From: Botryllus schlosseri
Taxonomy: Eukaryota; Chordata; Ascidiacea; Stolidobranchia; Styelidae
DNA: 23,831 bases
Assembly: GCA_000444245.1 (NCBI GenBank)
Contig: ATSW01014931.1
Span: 1 to 23,831, forward strand
Reading direction: 5' to 3'
A program made the translations under genes and the position numbers. The notes under the pieces were generated by a model that saw nothing but the letters and a program-made list of their open reading frames with translations, did not search any database and was not told the origin of the DNA. This document shows, one piece after another, positions 9,879 through 18,949 of the stretch. Every line of letters starts with the position of its first letter. Position 1 is the stretch's first letter.

Positions 9879-11654
9879 GCAACTTTGATAGTACATACAG
9901 AGCAGTCCATGCCATGCCGGCAAATGATTATTCTTGTTTCAGGTATGGAGTATTGTTGCCCCTGGAAGGCAGTTTAGGTTTATGACGTGGTTTCATTGAA
10001 ACTTGTCACGAAGATTCACACGTGAGGACCGTTGGAATCTCACTACACGATAGCATACTTGATATATGGAAATCGGTACGACGAAACAAATCACTTCTTC
10101 ACAGACAACCACGGAATATTTATCTAATTCGGAGTGTATGAATACATACCGACCGATGAACAATTATAATGGATGTTTCATATTACATTCATACAAGGAG
10201 CGAGGGATTTGAATTTAACGAGGCAACTCGGAAAAGGCATCCCGTGCACCAATCCAGGCAATGTAGCTCTCAGGGAGCATGTAACCATTGATCACGCGTA
10301 CATCGAATCACGCTGACAGCGTAAATCGGTTTACGCGGTAACAACATCCACCTTATCGCCTTTTATTGGGAGTGATATTTTCTAAGGCCTTGCCGCATAA
10401 ATTTTGTGACGATTTATCGCAGGAAATCTCGCAACAATTTAGATTATTTCATGGAGACGGCACGTCTCTAAATAGTACATGCAAGCGCATATCCTGGGGC
10501 TAAACGACAGGACGAAAGGTTAGCTGTTAATGGCGCGATGGATATCAAGTTTTGTGCAGGGATAATCGCATAAAATGCATTATGTGATTATGCTGGCAAG
10601 CGTAATGTTAAGTAACGCACATGAGTTCGATGAATAAGTCCAGCAGTTAAGCCCGAATTGACGTAAATGTATACGAGCTCCGTGTGCAGCAGATGTACTG
10701 TAATTCAATGACGATAAGGCAATGGCGAAAGTAATGTCCCGCGCTGGTAAAAACAACTGATTCCCAGAATACAGTATGATATTTTGAGTAAGTATAGATT
10801 TGGTGTTCCGCAAAATGTGGTTGCCTCAAAATTTCATCGGATTACGTTTGACGTGATTATACTGGAAGCTATTTACAGGTTTTTTATTACAGTTTGTCGG
10901 CGAATACGAACATACCTGAAATTATTATAAAAATTATTTGCCGTATTACAAAGCAAGACTATATTGATTCACAATGGACAGTTTGCCGGCATTGAACTAC
11001 TTCCGTTTACAGTTCCACGACATTCGCACAGTCGCAGACTCGATGCGCAAGCATTATGCATCGGAAAGGTGCTGTACTGTGACAGACGTTCAATGCAGGC
11101 TACTGAAGCAAATGTACCATGGTACAAGTACCTATATAACGGCGTCTAGTATACCCATATCGTCAATAGATTGACATACAAATGATAAAAAGAGAATATC
11201 ATAGATTCCTTGTCAGTTATAATATGATACTCAAGGGAAGTTCGCCATGTTCCAGGAAATTGCTGGCGTGTATAGGATATCTCATTGTGGTCGTTACGCT
11301 TATGCAACCAATGCATTTCCAGTAATCGAAACAAGCCAGGTTATGAAACAACCACGAAAACTGATCGAACAAACTAGAAGTGCAATAAAAAAGAACATCC
11401 CTGCTGAAAAAAGGGGCTTATTATGTTAGTTTTCAGAAATGTTCATTCATACAGGACTATTTCATTGAATACCTTCCCGGAAAATATCCAATTTCCAAAT
11501 TATTGCTTGTAAATTATTGCTACTACAACATTGTAAACAATATTTAGAATCTTTGGATATTTTTAGCATGCAAGAATACCATAAAACGAAGACTGAATAT
11601 CCTGTGAATTTGCATAGGCGACTTCTAGAGCACCCCGATGTCTAGAGTTGCGGG
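9879..11654. other. No supported gene; a few protein-like short frames
   Basis: Plus-strand frames at 10173-10313 (47 codons), 10974-11171 (66 codons) and 11247-11426 (60 codons) have fairly even amino-acid composition. None shows a domain, and I could not join them with consensus splice sites in matching phase. They may be scattered exons, relics or chance. Nothing else of note is visible. Confidence 0.45.
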
Positions 11655-11662
11655 GTAAGAAG

Positions 11663-11919
11663 CAGAGGTGGTCAAAGTAGTCATCCTCGCTACTCAAGTA
11701 GAAGTAACACCGGAATTTCTACTCATGTAGAAGTAGGAGTGGTGTTTCACAAGTAAGTAAGTAGGTATTCTACGCCTATCTTTGCATAAAAAGCTGAAAA
11801 CTGTCAAGTAGAAGTAGAAGTAAGTCTAAAATCATACCTACTTAATAAGTAGTGCGAGTAGGCAAAATCTACTTCAAGTACTTCAAAAAGTAGAAGTACT
11901 TCGTTACTGACAACCTCTG
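11663..11919. mobile_element. hAT MITE with perfect duplication, 257 bp
   Basis: The termini are CAGAGGTGGTCAAAGTAG and, reversed, CAGAGGTTGTCAGTAACG. GTAAGAAG flanks both sides exactly (11655-11662 and 11920-11927), an 8-bp hAT duplication without mismatch. The interior is made of CAAGTAGAAGTA, AAGTACTTC and related words in both orientations. The core CTGAAAACTGTCAAGTAG and the later TAAAATCATACC are shared in order with the copy at 17367-17605. The perfect duplication points to the most recent of the insertions here. It interrupts a minus-strand frame that runs through the reconstructed empty site. Confidence 0.93.
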
Positions 11920-11927
11920 GTAAGAAG
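11920..11927 (+). repeat. Right copy of the perfect 8-bp duplication
   Basis: GTAAGAAG is identical to 11655-11662 and is the footprint of the 257-bp MITE insertion. Confidence 0.9.
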
Positions 11928-12796
11928 GCAGTCGCCCCACCTGAATTTCCAATGACGAAGGAGGGTTTGTTCTCGGCCCATTCAGTATTGTTCGGTGTAA
12001 TCTCTCCGCGCAGTATCTTCCCCAAGCATGACCGTGATGATGATCGATAAATGTTTGCACGTGTTCCAATATCTAGGGAAACCGTAGAAAGGGGACAGTT
12101 CAATTCACTATAACAAAGCTTTGAACAAGGGACAGTTGACGTCACAATATAGCACTGCGATAATCATGACAAATCTACGGTCCACTGATGCATAACTCCT
12201 TACGTGTAGGACTCCAGTAGGGAAACAAAGCAACAGGCTTGTTTGTCCCCAACAAACTTGCATATGCGTAGCATAGGTCATGTTAAAAATAATTGCCCAT
12301 TTTCTTTACTGAATGGTGATTTCATAAAGTCATCAACATTCAACTATTCACACAGAGATCCAACGTCTCTTCTGCCAGTTGATTTTGCGCCAAGCCACCA
12401 GTAATAGTTCTGATGACAGAATTTTGCTCGCTTTATGACGATGTCAGTAAACAACACCTACACGACATACGTACGCCACAAAGCCGTGGATGATTAGGAT
12501 CATAGTCAGGGATTCGTGAACTGGTGGCATCGACTGATGTTACAATACCTACCCTACACGGAGCGTTCTGTAAGTAGTCTGGCAACAGTTGTAGTTTTTG
12601 CAGTGGTATGAAACGTCCATATTTGAACTGAGCAATTCGCTGTTACCCTATGTATGCCGGTATGGCGTCACAATGAGCGGTGCTCCAACGCTCGAGACGG
12701 AATCGCGTCAGTACGGTACTCGATTTCGCCCAGCACTACTTAGGCGCTAACTAGGCCTGCATATATTCACGATTGTTATGCACCAGCATTCGGTTG
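11928..12796. other. No gene seen
   Basis: A minus-strand frame begins at 12145 and crosses into the MITE; see the finding on it. The rest is AT-rich sequence with short frames and no motif. Confidence 0.5.
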
Positions 12797-12804
12797 GTCT
12801 ACTA

Positions 12805-13598
12805 CAGTGGTGGCCAACCTGCGGCCGTAGAAGGGAATTTGTGCGAACGTGGACTCGTAATTCAATTAGTATGTGTTGGCGGCCGTCAACATGCAATTTG
12901 AATTTACGAATTTGACTACCGATTTCTTGTGAGATTTTAATTAATCATGAAATTTTCTTCGCGCTGGGCGCGATTCAATGTGACATCATTTTTCGATTTT
13001 ATTTTAGTAGCGCCAATATTGCAATCTGAGCCCCACATTACAGATTCGAACAGCGCCTCATATGGAAATATCAACTCGGAATCGTGTGCTCCTCCACTAT
13101 ACCGACAATCCTGATGGGAGGTCAAGAAATAACAGCATACAACAAAGTAACTAATAACAATTGGCCCACCCGAAGATGCATCATAATATATAACTTTCCC
13201 TAAATCTTCGAAAACCCCTTCTTTCAACTCTATCGGAGAATCTGATCACATGGGCTGAGAAAGGATAAATGTTTGATATAGTAATATGTAAAACTACTAA
13301 TATTATTGACGAAATTCATTGGTCTCTATCAGAACAAATTTTCGCTCTTAGCGCGACTATGAGCAAATCCCATTACATGATCAGTGACCACTCGCGATTT
13401 CGGTGCGTGTAATTGCCTAATTGCCTATATATGATTAAATAGATTAGTCCGGAGTTCACCGGACATGGACATAGACATTTTAATATGGGTAATTGGCGTT
13501 CAGCTAGTTCATTACGACCATGCCCTTGGAATGCGGCCGTAGACAGCATGGGTAGTCGAAATGCGGCCGTGAATGGAAAAAAAGGTTGGTCACCCCTG
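12805..13598. mobile_element. Non-autonomous hAT DNA transposon, 794 bp
   Basis: The left end is CAGTGGTGGCCAACC and the right end, reversed, is CAGGGGTGACCAACC, matching in 13 of 15 positions. The flanks GTCTACTA (12797-12804) and GACTACTA (13599-13606) are an 8-bp duplication with one mismatch. GCGGCCGT lies just inside the left end and twice near the right end. A 96-codon minus-strand frame (12937-13227) shows no transposase motif. Terminal similarity to the 1235-1940 element suggests the same broad family, though the interiors are not obviously alike. Confidence 0.9.
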
Positions 13599-13686
13599 GA
13601 CTACTAATACTAATACTGGTGCTGGGTCACGCATTATAGGACGCGTCTTTAAAGTCTTAAAATGTTCGTGTATATTATAATTATAG

Positions 13687-14229
13687 ATGAAATCCTCGAC
13701 AGTACGATTTACTGATTTCATAATCAGTCTTGTGATATTTTTGAACACAGACGTTAGATCCGATTTCCGTCCAAGTTCCATTGTGGGATTCCTTCTGGAT
13801 TTTCACTCCAATTCATGTGCTCCGTGTAGTTTGGTATCAATAGCCTGCCATCATGATAGCAACTGTCGGCTTTCAAGACATCCAGCGAGGTTTTCGGCGT
13901 GGAGGTGTATGGCATTACCGACAACCTCTCTCAATAACGGCAGAGATAGTTTCATCGGGTCCAGAAACTGTCCCATTTCCTCAATCGAACATGACCAGAC
14001 GCTTAAATCGTACAAGCTTACCTTCGGACTATGGGTTTGCGATTTCAAGGCGATAGAGTCTCTCATATTCTGGGGTTTTGATGATTGCAGGTATATGTCG
14101 CAAGGCTGGTTAAATAGTTCGCATGCTAGGTGTGCGGTTTACGACACGCGTAGAATTCCTCACGACATTCGCCGAGGTTCATGGACTAATGCATTTACGG
14201 TAGAGCATTGTAGATTCTACCAAATGTAA
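13687..14229. other. Unusually open, less AT-rich patch; possible decayed coding sequence
   Basis: The patch has few stops in several frames. The plus strand is open for 180 codons, but that product looks unnatural. On the minus strand, three different frames carry protein-like stretches. One (13851-14066 and upstream to about 14135) includes closely spaced Cys residues and a donor-like AAG|GTAAGC near 14021. A second covers about 13760-13910. A third covers about 13690-13800, with Cys and Trp spacing reminiscent of secreted domains. I cannot name a family, and I could not connect the frames by consensus splice sites. It may be a decayed gene, a set of small exons or chance. Confidence 0.3.
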
Positions 14230-14982
14230 CGTTGCATGGAATGGTTTCCCGGCGTATCCCTTCCAGGTGTTCAAAGAAATAAGATACTAAGATACGGATA
14301 GGAAAGCAACGCGAAAGAGCTATCTATACTGATATAGGCGTCACGCCTAGCACGAAAACGCTTCTCGTTATATCTGGTTCAAGTCATTCAATGGTCTGAA
14401 TTCCTCATTCGCCGCCTGCAAGAAAGTCGGGAATGCCCGACAGTATATAACTCCAACTCAGTAAGAGAAAAGTAACCAGAGCTGAAGTTACATCTACTTC
14501 GGAATGTGGTAACATAATTTGCCGCGTAAAGCTTCGATCATAACTTATTGCAAATGATTACTAGGAAAGGTGAGATACTGAGAAGATTTGACACACGAAG
14601 CTTTTTCAAACTAACCCAAATTATAAGAAAACAATAGCTTCCAAAATATCGTACTCGGCTCGTCAGATCAATTCAGTCGCATGACACGCACTTGCAATAT
14701 GGAAACAAAATCACACAATACATTTTGTTCATCGTATATTCTATTTCGATGTACTGGGCAGGCTGTATATCAATCATTCATAATTTACACACTATGGCAC
14801 CTACAGGTTCTGCGCCTCATTTTTCTAACCAAACATAAACGTGCAGCCTGAATGGTGTGTTGAATTGATGTAGATGTAGCATTGAATCACGGACGGTCAT
14901 AGAGACTTGTTAGTACTGTCAAATCGCGCCACGAAAAACAGTTGAGTTATGCAGCCGAAAGATTAATCATAGGCAAGTTCTG

Positions 14983-15657
14983 AGAGTCGGTGACGCATCA
15001 ACATTGCGAGGAAGGATAATCCGTAAACCCTTGTTTTCAACCGGGATAGGAGGTGAAACAGAGCTATTCGCTAAGAACATAGAATACCGTTGGACTGGTG
15101 TTTTCATCTGCGATACTGGTTTGAACTGCTCCCAGAGACCCGTAAGAGAAGGCAATCAAATGGACGAATATTCATTACGAACATTGGATTCTATTGTATG
15201 ATACAAGGCGATGTTCACGGTAGACTTGACTCACATTAGAATGCATGGCAGTGAATGACATTCTTGGTCGCGTTGATATACAGGGAAAGATAAATCCGAA
15301 ACGAAAGAATATAGACTTCACGTGGACCAGTGAACAGTTGATGATATTCCTCCATCGCATATCAATATATTTGAGGCTCTCACCATCTCTGAAGGCGCAA
15401 AGCTGCCAGTTACGAGAGCCAGTAAAATCCAACCAAGTACCGCGCTGTATGGAAACGGATTGTCAACCAGTTGCTTCATTATCATACAGTAGATCTCGTC
15501 CCGAAGGAACGGTGTCGTTAATCCAGCTCTAACAAGGAAATGTACCTGAAAGAGGCGGAAGAGTTGAACGCGATCGCGGTGGTGATAACGAAAAGCAAAG
15601 AGTTAACATCTGCCGATAACGTTGCCATTCCGTCGACGGTGATATTGCTATAGCGAC
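14983..15657 (+). other. Second open patch with protein-like frames
   Basis: Three plus-strand frames are locally protein-like: 15004-15201, about 15328-15490, and 15538-15654. In the last two, codons favour purine first and pyrimidine or G third, as real coding DNA often does. The segments are separated by stops and lie in more than one frame. No consensus splice chain joins them, and no domain is recognisable. A decayed gene copy is one reading; chance in a less AT-rich region is the other. The region between the two patches, 14230-14980, shows nothing. Confidence 0.25.
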
Positions 15658-16420
15658 AGAGGCTATAATACTTGCGCGGCTAGTTGATATATTACACTGG
15701 CCAACAAATGATTTTTTTTGGCAGAACATCTAGGAGCCGTTTCTGGCGTTTTCAAGGTTGCTGATTACGAATATCACATTAGTTTTGCCAGATTAGCTCT
15801 AGAAAAGAAGATATCTATAGCCCTTAAAAAGCTTAAAATCAATGTATTTACCCTTGAATATTCCACTTGGAAGAAAGTAAATATTAGATTTTACTACTTT
15901 CACACTGCACATAAATAGATAAATGACTATGTTGAACACTCACGTCGTTCTCAGTTACTCCATCTATATTAACATGACCATATCGTAGGCCCCGGTCCAA
16001 CGTCAATTGTTCTCATTCCACTTCGCTTTGTCGACATGATTCAAAACGAGCATGGGATTGACCAAATAGCTCACGAGTGGACTGGAGCGTAGATCCGATA
16101 TTTTAGAGTGCGTCTCGTCCGAATTTAGAAGATTTCGTTCAGACGACGATTGGAGTCGATGTATAAATTTTGGTAGCATGATCCAAGTCAGACGAATGCC
16201 GCAGTGACGTTTTTTATGAGCATATGACTGTCGCCAGATTAATTCTTACTGATGGGCCCCTTAGAATTCATACATGCTAGACCACTTTTTTCAGTTATGT
16301 TGTGACACTTACCTGTGATTTCCTTCAAGCGAAAATAGCAATCAGTTCAGCTCCGGATCGGACAATTTACCAATAAAATAAGCCGCTGGACACATAAATA
16401 TTGATTGGTAGAGAATGTGC
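15658..16420. other. Downstream flank of the minus-strand gene
   Basis: There is no supported gene. On the minus strand a strong donor-like CACAG|GTAAGTG lies at 16313/16312. A 75-codon frame opens after GACAG at 16227 and stops at 16003-16005. This pair could be an alternative 3' end of the upstream gene or part of another transcript; neither is established. Confidence 0.4.
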
Positions 16421-16443
16421 GGTAGTCAATTCAGGTCTTTTAC

Positions 16444-16449
16444 TTTATT
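16444..16449 (-). terminator. Polyadenylation signal AATAAA
   Basis: Read on the minus strand, AATAAA lies 60 bases after the stop codon at 16509-16511. This is the right place for a short 3' untranslated region, with cleavage expected around 16420-16430. It supports the short last exon. Confidence 0.6.
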
Positions 16450-16508
16450 TTGTAACCTTTTCAAATAATACTCAGTCTTGCCGCACCCCGAATCGCACCC
16501 GAGGATCG

Positions 16509-18851
16509 CTAGTCTAGCGTTGGCCGTCGAGAACCTGTGTCCTAGTCATGGGACAAGCCAAGATAGTAATTTGAGGCAAGCGATTTTTTCCGAAAAAACC
16601 GATGAATTGTGACGTAACGAGCGCAGAAAGTGAAGTCATAATAAATCAAAACCATATATACGCTGATTAAGTCAACCCACCTTTTCCAATACAGTGAGGT
16701 TCCCGACACTGGAAGTGTTTTTTATGTTTGCCGTCGCTGGGGGTAAAGATTTGGCAGGTTTCTTGGGTTGACTGGGGGTATTGGCATCGTCTTTCACGAA
16801 CAAAGACTTTGGCCGACTGGCTGATACCGATTTCTCTTTATTAACATATAAATCGGCAGGTCGTAATAATCCAAATGATCCGCTTGACTTCCTCCAGATT
16901 TTCTTCCTTTTTTGGGATACGATGCTACCGATCGACCGATTGTTCTATGAATAGGAACATATAAATAATGTAATACAAATTATTATAATATTATACAACA
17001 GATGTTATACAATAGAATAGTATATTCATATTGAAATGAGCCCGACACTCGTCAGGGGTAATCGTTAACAACTAGCAGAGACTTGAAAAGAACATTGTAC
17101 ATTTCAAGTGTATATTGAAGTTCAGTACCACCAAGAAGCTCAACAGATAATATATAAAATAGATATATGCCAGCATATTAGTAGATCTAAAAACCACGAA
17201 CAAACCCACCTTTGTCAATGCGGCATTGTCGTCTCCCATAAAACATAATATAATATTCCAACACGCTTTCAAAATCTGCATGTCTGGTTGAACGAATATA
17301 TCCGACGCGCTCGAGCGTGATCTCGACATGGCCGTTGCGTCTTCTGCAACTGAAAGTAATATGACTCCTGCGTTGATTTGGCGTTATCATTTGTACTTAA
17401 GTAGAAATGCAAGTAAGTTCATAAATTTTTACTCAAGCATAACTGTACAAGTACAAGTATAAGTAGCGATAACCAAGTGAGTGAAAACGCTTTTCTAAGC
17501 CTACTTTTGCAATATAAACTGAAAACGGATAAGTAAAAGTAGTGTAAAATCATAAACCACTTGAGCAAGTAGCGCAAGTAGGCAAACCTACCTAACCACC
17601 GCCATTGATGACTGGTCTTGATCACAGGATTTTGACATCGTAGGGAGATACGAGATAAAATCGAATCTACAAATGTTCTCGACAGAGTAGTGCGGGAAAC
17701 TTAGTTCGAAACTTGTCGGCATTCACCAACAGCCCCACACGCGATAATTCTACTGGTTTGCTTGAATGCACCTCAAACCTTCGGTGGTCCGTGGTCGATT
17801 GAAAATAGTCACAAGGCGACCACCAATGGCGACTTTACAAGCGGTTTTTCCGCATCATGGAAACGAGTTATGAAATAACAAATGTCTGAAGACTGCCCAG
17901 ATTCAAGTACTGTACCGATAACTTAGTTATCGTTAGCCCCGACTGTATACTGTACATACCTCGAGAAAACGACTTCGTTTTGTCCGTTTGCGGCGATGGT
18001 GTTACAAGCCGATGACGTCTTGACTGTGTGATCGAACTGCGCCGGCGGAGTATCGCAGAATCGGTGCACACCAGCAATGGCAAATCAGTCTCGTGCTGAA
18101 AACTCGCCTTCAAACCAGGCACGAAGAACTGCTTGAATATATTTGATATACCCGGTGGCAGACGGGCATCCCCAAAAGTCACTGTCTCCTTTGTACCCCG
18201 CGAGTTGACCTCGTTGCTCCGCGGTTCGTGTTTGGTTAAAGCAGACTTGAGTGGCGTTGGTGGGGTAGAATTACTCAAATATTCTTTAGATACTTCAACG
18301 CTCTCGTTTTCGCTGTTCCTGTCTACGGACGGGTCAGTCAAACCCGGAGGTAATTTCTGTTTTATGTGGTCGCGACCATGTAGGCGTTGCAAAGGAGGGC
18401 GCGTGTTTGGAATTTTGATTTGCTCTGGTGGACTTGAGTCTGTACTGGATGAAGTCACGCTCGAGAGATCAGATTCCGAGTTGGGTAAGCTTGAATTGTT
18501 CGTGTTCCTCGATAAATGATTTCCCGCGCTGTCGATGTTGTTATTTATAGGGAAGGCCTTCATGGGGCCGTTGTTGTTGTAAAACGGTATCCCCGGTTTG
18601 GCATCGTAGACAGCGCCGTTTCGATTAGCGGCCACCCTCCCCTTTTTCAGTCTGAGCCGTAGGACATCCACCGTTGGCTGGGCTGCATCTCCAGCCCCTA
18701 TACCGCCCTTTACATTTAACCCGTTAGTTCTTTGACCAGACTCTTTCTCGAAATGCCTCCCATTCGTGAGAGGTGGGTTGACTTCGGTAACCTTACGGAA
18801 ACTAAGTCCCGATACAGGGTCGTGCCCATTAGCCATTGTGAGTGATGGCAT
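16509..18851 (-). CDS. Spliced gene, about 440-residue disordered protein of unknown family
   Basis: Exons are 17960-18851, 17210-17343, 16681-16944 and probably 16509-16541. The junctions are CGAG|GTATGT to GCAG|AAGAC (phase 1, completing Glu298), ACAAAG|GTGGGT to ATAG|AACAAT (phase 0), and GAAAAG|GTGGGT to CTAG|GACAC (phase 0). All phases agree and the second and third exons have no stop, which is strong evidence that it is real. Exon 1 encodes residues 1-297, Asn/Ser-rich at 92-145, with STPPTPLKSALTK at 195-207, TVTFGD at 223-228 and RRRSSI at 269-274, a possible basophilic kinase site. Exon 2 has a hydrophobic run, MQILKACWNIILCFM, at 319-333. Exon 3 has a basic cluster, KRKKIWRK, at 354-361 and a Lys/Pro-rich stretch at 401-412. 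I do not recognise the family; a scaffold or cytoskeletal regulator is possible but unproven. The start could instead be Met6 (18836), or coding may extend upstream to an acceptor at 18930. Confidence 0.85.
17367..17605. mobile_element. Degraded hAT MITE in intron 1, about 239 bp
   Basis: The interior follows the 11663-11919 element in order: TACTTAAGTAGAAATG, CTGAAAACGGATAAGTA, TAAAATCATA, AAGTAG.GC.AGTAGGCAAA. The termini are worn, CCTGCGTTG on the left and ATGGCGGTGG reversed on the right. The flanks ATATGACT (17359-17366) and TGATGACT (17606-17613) agree in six of eight bases. It fills more than a third of intron 1 (17344-17959). Borders are uncertain by a few bases. Confidence 0.65.
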
Positions 18852-18929
18852 AACTTCCCATGAGTGTAAATAGAAGTTATCAAGATGCCTATATAACTTA
18901 TTTCTGTAAGTAACTATTTCATAATTGAA

Positions 18930-18949
18930 CTGAAGATGAAGGAAGAGGC
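18930..18949 (-). promoter_or_regulatory. Splice (or trans-splice) acceptor upstream of the start codon
   Basis: Read on the minus strand, CTCTTCCTTCATCTTCAG is a textbook pyrimidine tract plus CAG, 78 bases before the ATG at 18851. The frame stays open across the gap, so the exon could be internal with 26 more codons. The added residues are Tyr- and His-rich, unlike the rest, so a 5' untranslated segment seems likelier. An upstream donor candidate, AATACAG|GTAGGT, lies at 19284/19283. A trans-spliced leader is another possibility if the lineage uses one. Confidence 0.55.

Noticed and set aside
11804-12069. Two overlapping minus-strand frames ending in the MITE
   Set aside because: As they stand, their left parts are made of the MITE's AAGTAGAAGTA words, so the full frames are not genes. 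Only the part right of 11927 is discussed, as a possibility.
12937-13227. Possible transposase fragment in the 12805-13598 hAT
   Set aside because: The 96-codon frame has no BED finger, catalytic or dimerisation signature that I can recognise.
18133-18519. 128-codon plus-strand open frame
   Set aside because: It lies antisense to exon 1 of the spliced gene. The minus-strand frame is longer and supported by splice phases, so this is a shadow.
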